Shown piece after piece: positions 1 to 7,084 of a stretch of 18,308 nucleotides of DNA (position 1 is the first letter of the stretch; each line of letters opens with the position of its first letter). The stretch spans positions 31,039-49,346 of the forward strand of contig FR890610.1 of the NCBI GenBank assembly GCA_000435075.1, in the 5' to 3' direction. The notes under the pieces are model-generated. The model saw only the letters and a list, made by a program, of their open reading frames with translations. It did no database searches and was not told the DNA's origin. This DNA comes from Bacteroides sp. CAG:770. Its GTDB lineage: Bacteria; Bacteroidota; Bacteroidia; Bacteroidales; UBA932. The position numbers were made by a program, and so were the translations under genes.

Positions 1-136
1 CCTGCTGAAATTCTATGACATTCTTAGAACGATTAATTTCCGGAAGTCCTTCCGGTTCATTCTTATCACCGCAAGACTGCGCAAAAAGCATGGCAGCCAA
101 CGCAAGTGAACCCGAAATCAATGTTCTGATTCTCAT
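1..136 (-). CDS. Lipoprotein, N-terminal fragment (runs off window)
   Basis: Only the first 45 codons are inside the window. They read in the minus direction from the ATG at 136 and stay open to the window edge. The product starts MRIRTLISGSLALAAMLFA and then QSCGDKNEPEG: a basic N-terminus, a hydrophobic stretch and a cysteine at residue 22 followed by acidic and polar residues. That is the layout of a lipoprotein signal peptide (signal peptidase II type), so the protein is probably an outer-membrane or periplasmic lipoprotein. The functional domain lies outside the window, so no role can be assigned. It follows the receptor-lipoprotein pair in the same direction. However, a 221-nt gap with a terminator-like hairpin and its own promoter-like sequence suggests it is a separate transcription unit. 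Confidence 0.75.
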   Translation of the reverse strand, partial: MRIRTLISGSLALAAMLFAQSCGDKNEPEGLPEINRSKNVIEFQQ

Positions 137-189
137 GATGTGTGCTTATATTTTAAACAATTAAAAAATATCCTTGCTTGAATAGTTTA

Positions 190-221
190 CAAAGATTATT
201 ATCCTATATGAAAGAAACAAA
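190..221 (-). promoter_or_regulatory. Putative Bacteroidota promoter of the partial lipoprotein gene
   Basis: Read on the minus strand, TTTG (221-218) is followed after 20 nt by AATCTTTG (197-190). This is one mismatch from the Bacteroidota consensus TTTG-N19-21-TAnnTTTG. It would give a leader of roughly 50 nt before the ATG at 136. Confidence 0.45.
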
Positions 222-305
222 CTAAATCGTATTACATTTACGTATCTATTCTGCTACAAGTCACTTACATACCCTTCCCGTACACAGACACATATGGACA
301 GACAA

Positions 306-334
306 ACGGGCAGCCCCGACTTGGGACCGCCCGT
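306..334 (-). terminator. Terminator-like hairpin after the receptor/lipoprotein operon
   Basis: Two 12-nt arms (306-317 and 323-334) pair with two mismatches around a 5-nt loop. The hairpin lies 23 nt past the stop of the multidomain lipoprotein gene. On the minus strand the stem is followed by TTTGTCTGTCC, a weak U-tract, so termination strength is uncertain. Confidence 0.5.
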
Positions 335-357
335 ATAATATCATATCTTCAAATCAA

Positions 358-1830
358 TTACTTGATGAGGACATTCTTAAGCTCATATGTAGGAGCAACG
401 GAAGTAGTTCCGACATACTTGAATCCAATCTGAATCTTGGAGCCTACGAAATTCTTGAGATCGAAATCACCGGAATTTACAAAATTCCACTTGGTTGCCG
501 ATGTAGGATAATTAGGCACGGTAATCTGTGTCCAATCAGCACCAACTTTCTTCACATATACGAAGATGTGATCGGAAGCATTGTCTGAACCTATAAAGTT
601 CATCGCGTGATCGAAGTTAAGGGATGCTTCCTTAATCTTGGTAAGGTCAATCTCAGGAGAAATCAGCCAAGACTCTGACGCAAGATTCTTACCTCCGACA
701 AATGAAGAAGCCTTCATATAACCTCTCTCGGCATCATGCTTCCAAACGTAGCTGGAACCCTCAGGGAGTGTCACGTCATTGATGGTGAACTTGCCCATAG
801 ATGTCAGGAATGACTCTACGAAGTAAGCTGCAGGAGCCTGAGTAATCTTGCAATCGCCTTCAGATGACTGCTTTGCAGTGCTTGAAGAGAACTTGACTAC
901 AGCAACACGCTCAGTAGCAGCCTCATTTGCAATAGTTGAGAATGATACAAGTGCAGTATCAGCAGGATTTGCATCGATCTTGGTAGGCTCACCCTTCTTG
1001 TAGGTCATGCCCTTGAATGTAAGCCATGGGCAATCCTCAGGGAGTGTCACGAATACACCGCTGCCCTTGTAAGCCACCTTAACTGTAACATCAGAAGCAG
1101 TCTTAGGAACGTTAACTGAAGGAGTCATGACCTTCATGAGAGACTTCTTGATGCTGAGTACGGTAGCATCGAGAACCTGCCTTGTGCCTTTATAGTCACC
1201 GATAGGTCCTTCAAGCTCGATGATGTCACCGACTTCGATTCCGAGGCTTGAGAAGTTCTTCTTAGCACCCTTCTTGTCGAGTGTACCATAGATATAAAGT
1301 GAACCGGTGTTGTCTGTAAGATACCAGTTTCCGTAAGTCGTGTTCTCGATGGATGTGCAGGTACCTTTTACCTTTACGTTCTTGCCCACAGGTGACTCAT
1401 TAGCCTCCTTGCAAGAAACTGTCACAGCTGTGAGGGAGCCCTGACGGACTCTGATGAACTGCTTGCTTGCACCGGCCTTGATGGTAAGCTCGAGTTCACG
1501 TCCACCGGCTGACTCTGCAGCAGTGAAAGTCACAGTGCTCTTGCCTGCCTTTCCTGACATTGCGTCAGCAGCGAGCCAAGATGGAGTCTGGGACTTGATC
1601 TCACCGGTCTTGTTGTCTCTGACGATAACATCCGGCCAGTTGTCATTGGTAACGAATTCCCAATCAACGTTGGCGTCGATATCGAGGGTAATCTTACCAC
1701 CGTTTACAGGCATTGACATATATGACTCGGAGAGCTTGATATTGTCAAGGTAACCTACCTTCTCATCTTCACATCCGATGAATGCGAAAGATGATGCCAA
1801 AAGGGCGGTCAATAAATATTTAAGTTTCAT
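358..1830 (-). CDS. Multidomain surface lipoprotein: BACON - OB-fold - BACON-like - choice-of-anchor-J-like
   Basis: The product is a 490-aa secreted lipoprotein. I chose the ATG at 1830 because it gives a clean lipoprotein signal (MKLKYLLTALLASSFAFIGC, lipid-attachment Cys20); an in-frame GTG lies five codons upstream. Residues about 34-132 look like a BACON beta-sandwich (VNGGKITLDIDANVDWEF, then PSWL and a closing IRVRQ strand). Residues about 135-230 look like an OB-fold (GKNVKVKGTCTS ... NWYLTDNTGSLYIYG ... VGDIIELEGPIGDYKG). Residues about 237-334 look like a second, diverged BACON-like unit (CPWLTF ... CKITQAP). Residues 336-490 resemble choice-of-anchor-J/cleaved-adhesin modules (YFVESFLTSMGKF, ESWLISPEIDLTKI, LNFDHA). 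These modules usually bind glycans or proteins or mediate cell-surface anchoring. The gene starts 17 nt after the receptor stop codon, so it is almost certainly co-transcribed and is probably the surface partner of that receptor. The ligand is unknown. Confidence 0.85.
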   Translation of the reverse strand: MKLKYLLTALLASSFAFIGCEDEKVGYLDNIKLSESYMSMPVNGGKITLDIDANVDWEFVTNDNWPDVIVRDNKTGEIKSQTPSWLAADAMSGKAGKSTVTFTAAESAGGRELELTIKAGASKQFIRVRQGSLTAVTVSCKEANESPVGKNVKVKGTCTSIENTTYGNWYLTDNTGSLYIYGTLDKKGAKKNFSSLGIEVGDIIELEGPIGDYKGTRQVLDATVLSIKKSLMKVMTPSVNVPKTASDVTVKVAYKGSGVFVTLPEDCPWLTFKGMTYKKGEPTKIDANPADTALVSFSTIANEAATERVAVVKFSSSTAKQSSEGDCKITQAPAAYFVESFLTSMGKFTINDVTLPEGSSYVWKHDAERGYMKASSFVGGKNLASESWLISPEIDLTKIKEASLNFDHAMNFIGSDNASDHIFVYVKKVGADWTQITVPNYPTSATKWNFVNSGDFDLKNFVGSKIQIGFKYVGTTSVAPTYELKNVLIK

Positions 1831-1847
1831 AATATTCTGATACACGA

Positions 1848-4800
1848 TTAGTTAAACATATATTTGATACCAATTGAAGCATACCAGCACTGACCGATTG
1901 CAGTATATGGAACGAATGTCTTGACACCACTCTTGACAAGTGCAGGAGTAGAGAATACTGGATAGCCCTCGCTGTCGGTAGAATCATACTTAAGGATACG
2001 GCCCTCGTTCAAATCAGGGTTCATATACTTGGCTACACCCCACTTGGAGTTGAACAGGTTCAAAAGGTTCTTCACGTCGAGGCTGAGCTGGAGAGTATTG
2101 GTTGTCTTGCCGATCTTAACCTTGAAATCGTGCTTGTAGCTGAAATCTACTCTGTGAATCCATGGAGAATATACGCTGTATGCTTCAGCATATTCACCCT
2201 GGTGCTTGCTGAGATACTTGTCGTTGTGAACATACTCCATGAAGCGGTCACGGTCGTTGTCAGAAACAAAACGGAACTGTCTGTCTGCAACTTCCTTGTC
2301 TGTAGGGATATACAATGCGTCGTATGCGTAGCCGTCACCATTCATATCGTTTGCGGTCATATATGAATAGTTGTAGCCGCCTCTCCATGTTTCGTAAATC
2401 AAGCTGAAGTGGTTTCCGCATTTGTCATGGTGTGTGAGAGATGCGATGAAACGGTCAGGTGTAACGTACTGTGAGTTGTGGAGAGGAATGTTGTTAGGAC
2501 CGGCAACTGTCGGAACGTAAGTGAATGCAGACTCAGCGTTTGAACCAGGCATACCGGTAATTTCCTTGGAAGCGGTATGGGTGTATGCAGCCATGATGCT
2601 GAGGTTCTCGATAGGACGCATATTCACAGTAAGGTTTGCAGAATATCCGTATCCCTTGTGAGTATTCTCGAGGACGAATGCCTTTGTTCCTGTTCTGAAT
2701 GTAGAAGGGAAGATAGGACGATTGTCAGCACCGTTCCATCTTGCGTAACCCTCAACAGGGATGATACTCCAGTCTGACATCATGACTCCGTTCACTGTCT
2801 TGTTGTAGATACCCTCAGCAGTGATAGAGAATGGGAATGATGTAGGGAACTGGTAATCTACAGCCAATGAAGTCTTCCATACCTGAGGCATCTTGAACTT
2901 GTGGTCAACTGCAGAGATTGATGAAGGAACAGTTCCTTTGTCAGGAGAAATATCAGAAGGATAGCCGAGACCTACGAGTTTATCGAGAAGAGCCTGGCTG
3001 TTAGCCTTTCCTGAGCTGGTAACGAGACCACCCTTGAACTCATCCATTGTGAAGCCTTTCTTCTCGGCATTTTTGGCATTTATCTGTGCCTGATACTGTA
3101 CCATACCTGAGTTTGTAGGCATGTTGGTGAAGAATACGAGAGGCAGACGGCCTGAGAAGAGACCTGTACCTCCACGGACTGTGAGGGTCTTGTCTTTCAA
3201 TACATCCCAAGTGAAACCGACACGAGGTGAAACGGTAACCTTGCCTGAAGGCCACTTGCCTGTATCAATGTTGCGGACGCTGTTGTTATGATCGTAGTAA
3301 TCAATAGCCTTGATAGCGTTGTTGGTCATAAGGTCGCTGTTATCGAAGAAGAGACCATCGAAACGGATACCATAAGTAAGCTTGAAGTTCTCAGCTGCAC
3401 TCCACTCATCCTGAGCGTAGATGCCGAGTTTGTGGAACTGTACTCTTGCAGCAGGATTCTTCTCTCCGCCGTAACCGTAGGTAAGGCAGACAACCTCAGG
3501 AGCCGCACCGTTGATGAAGTCATCTACGCTGAGGTAACGGTAGTAACCTGTTCCGTTTCTCATGTAAGCGTTGTCAGCCATCTGATATTCATAGCTCAGA
3601 CCTGTTGTAAGCTTATGGGTTCCGAAGTAGTATGTAAGGTCATCCTTCACATTTGCAATTGTGTTGTGAACTGCGTTGTTCCATGTGAAGAGCTCGTATC
3701 CGAGAGAGATGTACGGGGTGTTTGTACCTGTACCGTCCATGATGTCAATGAATGGGAACTCGCTTGAGTTTGTTCCTCTGACGTCGTCAAGTTTAGAGAA
3801 GGTGGCAAGCAGCTGGTTTGAAAGGTTGTCGTTGATACGGCTGTTCAAATCCAATGATACTGAGTGCACGATGTTCTCAATTGAGTACATGGAGTTTGCA
3901 TATGACATAGAATAGAGAGAGGTACGTGAGAATGCAGAACGTGTACCGCCATCCATTGAAGATGCGTTAGGAGCTGACCATGAAACGTTGTTGGTATAGT
4001 TGTAACGCAATGCGAGGTGATTCTTGGAGTTGATGTTCCAGTCGATTCTCGCGAGGAGTTTCTTGTTGCTCTCGTCAGCAGGGAAGTTTGTGAAAGAACC
4101 TGTGTCATAACCGTATTTCTCTTTCACGTGAGCAGATACTCTCTCCATATCGGCTACAGTAGTGTAAGAGAGGTATTTGGTTGCGTCAGGAGTAACGCTT
4201 TCGTCTGCTCTTGCTCTCCATCTGTTTGCTACAGAAGGAATCTGCGACAGTTCGGCATTGACAAAGAAGAACAGCTTGTTCTTGACGATAGGACCGCCGA
4301 GGGTAAAGCCGTAAGTTGTGGTTCTGTCTTTCTCGCGTGCGCCTGAAATCTGGGTTCCGTCAACTGTGTCACCACGCATGTTCTCGTTGCGGTGATAGAT
4401 GTAGGCTGAACCCTTGAAGGTGTTTGTACCTGACTTTGTGATGGCATTGACACCACCTCCGATGAAGTTGGTCTGGCGAACATCATAAGGTGAAATAACG
4501 ACCTGAAGTTCCTCGATGGCATCGATGGAAATAGGGTTTCCGCCTCCTGGAAGTTTGGAGTTAAGACCGAAGTTGTTGTTGAAGTTGGCACCGTCAACGG
4601 TGAAGTTGGCTGTACGGCCGTCAGCTCCGGCGAATGACATTCCATTTCCGCCATAAGGAGAAAGTCTGGTAACGTCAGACAAGCTTCTGCTTACAGTCGG
4701 CAAAGAGGTTATCTGGCTGCTGGTAATGTTGGTTGCCGCACCGGTCTTTTCACTGCTGAACTTTGATTTTGCAGTTCCGACTACCACTACCTGCTCCAAG

Positions 4801-5147
4801 AACTCTGTAGATTCCTTAAGAGAAGCGTTAAGGTTGTAAGTTTCAGCGAGCTGAAGTGTTACATCCTTGAAGACGATCGCATTGTAACCAACTGATGAGA
4901 CCTCGACTTTGTATGGTCCACCGGAACGCATACCATTGATGGCATACTGTCCGCTCTGGTTAACAATAGCTCCGTAAACAGTACCGGAAGGTTCGTGTGT
5001 AGCTACCACAGCTGCTCCGACAACCGGTTCTCCTTTTTCATCGGTGACACGACCACCCATAGAAGAGGTCGTCACCTGTGCATAGGCGAATGTGCCTGCC
5101 AACATAGCGATGCCGGCAAGCAACAGATGCTTTAATGAATAATTCAT
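1848..5147 (-). CDS. Oar-like TonB-dependent outer-membrane receptor
   Basis: The product is a 1099-aa outer-membrane protein. Residues 1-23 form a Sec signal peptide ending AYA-Q. Residues about 28-110 form a carboxypeptidase-regulatory-like beta-sandwich (GGRVTDEKGEPVVGAAVVAT ... SVGYNAIVFKDVTLQL). A TonB-box-like EQVVVVGTA is at 119-126. A plug domain spans about 130-245 (VDGANFNN, IDAIEELQVVISPYDVRQTNFIGGGVNAITKSGTN), and a large beta-barrel runs to the C-terminus, which ends IGIKYMFN. The plug wording and length match the Oar/TonB receptor group rather than SusC, and no SusD gene is next to it. The role is TonB/ExbBD-energised import, or display, of an unknown ligand. It heads a two-gene operon with the multidomain lipoprotein. 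The ATG at 5147 is supported by the signal peptide beginning immediately. The substrate cannot be deduced. Confidence 0.93.
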   Translation of the reverse strand: MNYSLKHLLLAGIAMLAGTFAYAQVTTSSMGGRVTDEKGEPVVGAAVVATHEPSGTVYGAIVNQSGQYAINGMRSGGPYKVEVSSVGYNAIVFKDVTLQLAETYNLNASLKESTEFLEQVVVVGTAKSKFSSEKTGAATNITSSQITSLPTVSRSLSDVTRLSPYGGNGMSFAGADGRTANFTVDGANFNNNFGLNSKLPGGGNPISIDAIEELQVVISPYDVRQTNFIGGGVNAITKSGTNTFKGSAYIYHRNENMRGDTVDGTQISGAREKDRTTTYGFTLGGPIVKNKLFFFVNAELSQIPSVANRWRARADESVTPDATKYLSYTTVADMERVSAHVKEKYGYDTGSFTNFPADESNKKLLARIDWNINSKNHLALRYNYTNNVSWSAPNASSMDGGTRSAFSRTSLYSMSYANSMYSIENIVHSVSLDLNSRINDNLSNQLLATFSKLDDVRGTNSSEFPFIDIMDGTGTNTPYISLGYELFTWNNAVHNTIANVKDDLTYYFGTHKLTTGLSYEYQMADNAYMRNGTGYYRYLSVDDFINGAAPEVVCLTYGYGGEKNPAARVQFHKLGIYAQDEWSAAENFKLTYGIRFDGLFFDNSDLMTNNAIKAIDYYDHNNSVRNIDTGKWPSGKVTVSPRVGFTWDVLKDKTLTVRGGTGLFSGRLPLVFFTNMPTNSGMVQYQAQINAKNAEKKGFTMDEFKGGLVTSSGKANSQALLDKLVGLGYPSDISPDKGTVPSSISAVDHKFKMPQVWKTSLAVDYQFPTSFPFSITAEGIYNKTVNGVMMSDWSIIPVEGYARWNGADNRPIFPSTFRTGTKAFVLENTHKGYGYSANLTVNMRPIENLSIMAAYTHTASKEITGMPGSNAESAFTYVPTVAGPNNIPLHNSQYVTPDRFIASLTHHDKCGNHFSLIYETWRGGYNYSYMTANDMNGDGYAYDALYIPTDKEVADRQFRFVSDNDRDRFMEYVHNDKYLSKHQGEYAEAYSVYSPWIHRVDFSYKHDFKVKIGKTTNTLQLSLDVKNLLNLFNSKWGVAKYMNPDLNEGRILKYDSTDSEGYPVFSTPALVKSGVKTFVPYTAIGQCWYASIGIKYMFN

Positions 5148-5176
5148 AGAGGTAATGTTATTATATATTTTACACG

Positions 5177-5204
5177 CAAATTTAGGTCTTTACTTACAAA
5201 TATA
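5177..5204 (-). promoter_or_regulatory. Promoter region of the receptor operon (two candidate -7 boxes)
   Basis: Two exact TAnnTTTG boxes lie on the minus strand: TAAATTTG (5184-5177) and TATATTTG (5204-5197). Neither has a perfect TTTG at the ideal -33 spacing; the second has CTTT around 5221-5224. The start codon is at 5147, so the leader is short. Confidence 0.45.
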
Positions 5205-5210
5205 AAAGTC

Positions 5211-5248
5211 TAAAACTATTAAAGTTGTATTTCATCCGATTTTTCTGC
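5211..5248. repeat. Left copy of an imperfect direct repeat flanking the Fic module
   Basis: This 38-bp segment matches 6764-6801 in the same orientation at 33 of 38 positions; four of the five differences are transitions. The shared core is TTTCATCCG followed by a T-run. It sits just upstream of the receptor promoter. The matching copy lies beyond the Fic terminator. Confidence 0.7.
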
Positions 5249-5384
5249 CACTTTTTAACTAAACCAAACCTCTAATAACCAAAAACTTGCGGCCATCACC
5301 GTGGCCAGCCATCGTACCATCATCCAGGCGCCTGTAGAAAAAGGCATAATGAAAAGACATGTCCTTGTGAACGGTTTCAATCAC

Positions 5385-5414
5385 ATTTGCGGCTAATAAT
5401 CCGCAAATTTTGCG
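5385..5414. promoter_or_regulatory. Operator-like inverted repeats upstream of the Fic gene
   Basis: ATTTGCGG (5385-5392) and CCGCAAAT (5401-5408) form a perfect 8-bp inverted repeat with an 8-nt AT-rich spacer. An overlapping palindrome CGCAAA-T-TTTGCG covers 5402-5414 and the -33 box. Two more half-site-like ATTTGCCG copies lie at 5419-5426 and 5438-5445, the latter over the -7 box. The pattern suggests a repressor-binding region, perhaps for a regulator of the Fic gene. Confidence 0.5.
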
Positions 5415-5442
5415 TTTTATTTGCCGCAGAGTATTATATTTG
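5409..5442 (+). promoter_or_regulatory. Putative promoter of the Fic gene
   Basis: TTTG (5409-5412) and TATATTTG (5435-5442) match the Bacteroidota promoter boxes with a 22-nt spacer, one or two longer than usual. The -7 box ends only 17 nt before the ATG, so the mRNA leader would be about 10 nt. Confidence 0.5.
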
Positions 5443-5459
5443 CCGAAAATTGAAGCGCA

Positions 5460-6590
5460 ATGTATATACACGAGACAGACACTTGGCCGCATTTCAATTG
5501 GGACCGGAGCCGTATAGAGCCCAAACTTGCGGCCGTAAATAAAGCCACCGGTTATCTGGAGGGGATACTGTCCTCCATCGGTTTCGACGTAAAGGAGCGT
5601 GCCGCAGTGGAAGCATACACGCATGACATCGTCGCGTCCTCAGAGATTGAAGGCCTGTTGCTGAATCCAGACCAGGTACGTTCTTCCATAGCCAGGAGGA
5701 TGGGTGTCCAAATTACAGGTGAGGTCCCTTACGGCCATTACGTAGAGGGAATCGTGCAAATGATGATGGATGCTGTCCAAGGTTACGACAAGCCTCTCAC
5801 CGATGACCGGCTATTCGGATGGCATTGCGCTCTTTTCCCGAATGGCAGGAACGGTTACGAGGAAATCAACGTGGGAAAATACCGCGTAGATGAAATGAAC
5901 GTCATTTCTGGTGCTCTGGGAAGGGAAAAGGTCCATTACCACGCTCCCGCACCGGAGATAGTTCCGGAAGAAATGAGCATATTCCTTAAATGGTTCAATG
6001 ACCATTCTACACCAAGGGATTACATCAAATCAGCCATTGCTCACTTCTGGTTCGTCTGTATCCACCCCTTTGACGATGGCAACGGTCGTATCGGCAGGGC
6101 CATTGCGGACATGGCGCTGAGCCAGGCAGACAACTCGACGCTGCGATACTTCAGTATGTCCCGCCAGATAGGGCAGGAGAAGAACAAGTATTACGATATG
6201 CTTGAGCGTTGCCAGAAAGGCTCTACAGACATCACTGCCTGGATTGAGTGGTACCTGGATTGCATGCTACGGGCAATCAAGGGCGCGGAAGAGATGCTGT
6301 CTTCCATCCTGGACAAAGCCGTCTTTTGGCAGAACCACACCCAAGCTGATATCAACGAGCGTCAACGCACCGTTCTCAACATCTTTCTGGACGGTGACAA
6401 GGGTAAACTTACTGCCAAGCGCTGGGCAAGACTCGCCAAGGTATCCCCGGATACCTCAGTTCGTGACGTACAGCACCTCGCAGAGTTAGGCATCCTGATT
6501 CCGGAGGAGGGTAAAGTTCGCAATATTGCTTACGGAATAAAGATTTCCGACAAGAAAATTTTGATTCCCGGACCGATAGAGGAGGAGTAA
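5460..6590 (+). CDS. Fic-family protein (class II, AMP-transferase-like) with N-terminal DUF4172-like region and C-terminal winged helix
   Basis: The 376-aa product carries the full catalytic Fic motif, HPFDDGNGRIGR (residues 202-213). The catalytic His202 and the Mg/ATP-binding Asp, Gly and Arg residues are intact. Fic enzymes with this motif transfer AMP, sometimes other nucleotides, to hydroxyl side chains of target proteins. An N-terminal SSEIEG (60-65) fits the inhibitory motif [S/T]xxxE[G/N]; Glu64 would block the ATP gamma-phosphate site, making this a self-inhibited class II enzyme. The N-terminus (YIHETDTWPHFNWD) matches the DUF4172-like leader common in these proteins. Residues about 295-360 look like a winged helix-turn-helix (RQRTVLNIFL ... 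TAKRWARLAKVS ... DVQHLAELGILI), which could bind DNA. The gene is monocistronic on the strand opposite the receptor, with its own promoter and terminator. No antitoxin-like small gene adjoins it. The protein target is unknown. Confidence 0.92.
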   Translation: MYIHETDTWPHFNWDRSRIEPKLAAVNKATGYLEGILSSIGFDVKERAAVEAYTHDIVASSEIEGLLLNPDQVRSSIARRMGVQITGEVPYGHYVEGIVQMMMDAVQGYDKPLTDDRLFGWHCALFPNGRNGYEEINVGKYRVDEMNVISGALGREKVHYHAPAPEIVPEEMSIFLKWFNDHSTPRDYIKSAIAHFWFVCIHPFDDGNGRIGRAIADMALSQADNSTLRYFSMSRQIGQEKNKYYDMLERCQKGSTDITAWIEWYLDCMLRAIKGAEEMLSSILDKAVFWQNHTQADINERQRTVLNIFLDGDKGKLTAKRWARLAKVSPDTSVRDVQHLAELGILIPEEGKVRNIAYGIKISDKKILIPGPIEEE

Positions 6591-6631
6591 TTATCCTAAG
6601 CTCAGACCTTTATGTTCGCTTTCCGCTATTG

Positions 6632-6664
6632 ACTCTCCCGGCAACCAAGCCGGGAGAGTTTTTT
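6632..6664 (+). terminator. Intrinsic terminator of the Fic gene
   Basis: An 11-bp perfect stem (ACTCTCCCGGC at 6632-6642, GCCGGGAGAGT at 6649-6659) with loop AACCAA is followed by six T residues from 6659. It lies 41 nt after the stop codon. Confidence 0.92.
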
Positions 6665-6665
6665 A

Positions 6666-6898
6666 TTGAGCAATCTGCATACTTCTCAATAAGCGGCAGT
6701 GCCTTGTGAACCACACCAACCGCTATCGAATCAATGTTTTCAAATTTTTGTCATATACTTAGCTAAAACCATTAAAGCTGTGTTTCATCCGGTTTTTCGG
6801 CTCTTTCCATAAACAGTTTAAAGCGTTCAAATCCCGGTTTAAACCATATGTTACCGATTTATATTGCACGGACGCTAAAATAATGTTTCAAAATTTAT
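6666..6898. other. Intergenic region between the Fic terminator and the metK promoter
   Basis: I see no gene here. It holds an 8-bp inverted repeat TTATTGAG / CTCAATAA (6663-6670, 6685-6692) directly after the Fic terminator, and the right copy of the 38-bp repeat at 6764-6801. Two GTTTAAA words lie at about 6816 and 6837. The rest is AT-rich. Confidence 0.6.
6764..6801. repeat. Right copy of the imperfect direct repeat flanking the Fic module
   Basis: This copy matches 5211-5248 in the same orientation at 33 of 38 positions. Similarity weakens on both sides, although an ATATA word and CTAAAAC line up just upstream in both copies. The two copies bracket about 1.5 kb containing only the Fic gene. 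Confidence 0.7.
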
Positions 6899-6929
6899 TT
6901 TGCAGATAGAAAATAACATAGTAAATTTG
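6899..6929 (+). promoter_or_regulatory. metK promoter
   Basis: TTTG (6899-6902), a 19-nt spacer and TAAATTTG (6922-6929) give a complete match to the Bacteroidota promoter consensus. Initiation about 6-8 nt later would place the 5' end near 6935, at the first base of the antiterminator arm of the leader RNA. Confidence 0.8.
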
Positions 6930-6935
6930 CAAAAT

Positions 6936-6990
6936 CAGATGTGGACAGATTTGCCTGCTTGCAACCACGTAAAAAAATGCTAAAATGTTG
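6936..6990 (+). promoter_or_regulatory. SAM-II-like riboswitch aptamer in the metK leader
   Basis: The segment folds as an H-type pseudoknot like SAM-II (SAM_alpha). P1 pairs 6939-6944 (ATGTGG) with 6965-6970 (CCACGT), with one G-U pair. The P1 loop carries GATTT (6948-6952), CC (6954-6955) and TTGCAA (6959-6964). After an A-rich linker comes GCTAAAA (6979-6985), which can pair back with the loop (GC 6961-6962 with GC 6979-6980, then T-A pairs). These blocks occur in the same order and spacing in the SAM-II consensus as I recall it. The gene controlled makes SAM, which fits feedback control. No covariance search was possible, so the class assignment is from motif order only. Confidence 0.7.
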
Positions 6991-7051
6991 ACAATGGCTT
7001 ATGCAGAAATGCATACGGCAACTTTTCATATCAATGTTTTGTGTTTTTGTG

Positions 7052-7080
7052 ACGTCTCCACATCTGTGGGACGTTTTTTT
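7052..7080 (+). terminator. Leader terminator (riboswitch expression platform) upstream of metK
   Basis: ACGTC-t-CCACA (7052-7062) pairs with TGTGGGACGT (7065-7074), one bulged T, followed by seven T residues. It lies in the metK 5' leader, 91 nt before the start codon. Its left arm and loop (7057-7066, TCCACATCTG) are also perfectly complementary over 10 bp to 6936-6945 (CAGATGTGGA). That earlier segment contains the 5' strand of aptamer P1. The terminator and the long-range antiterminator are therefore mutually exclusive. Confidence 0.85.
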
Positions 7081-7084
7081 GTAC

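Noticed and set aside
3288..3767. 159-codon plus-strand open frame inside the receptor gene
   Set aside because: It is antisense to a clear TonB receptor barrel, rich in Val, Ser and Cys as expected for a reverse-frame shadow.
1848..5147. SusC of a polysaccharide utilization locus
   Set aside because: There is no SusD partner or carbohydrate-active enzyme, and the plug region reads as the Oar-like group.
5259..5624. 121-codon minus-strand open frame overlapping the Fic start, whose last 33 codons lie in the intergenic region
   Set aside because: Most of it is antisense to the Fic gene; the free 3' part (from an ATG at 5360) is short, has no recognised motif and no promoter.
5211..6801. Recent transposon or integrative element carrying the Fic gene
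   Set aside because: No transposase, integrase or terminal inverted repeats were seen, and the flanking repeats differ at 5 of 38 positions.
6936..7080. SAM-I (S-box) riboswitch
   Set aside because: The conserved SAM-I core (AGAG..GGAGGGA..GGCAACC type) is absent; the block order fits SAM-II instead.
6936..7080. 6S-RNA-like or other free-standing small RNA
   Set aside because: End pairing and terminator could suit a 145-nt RNA, but the SAM-II-like motifs and position before metK explain it better. A terminated leader RNA would still accumulate as a small RNA.
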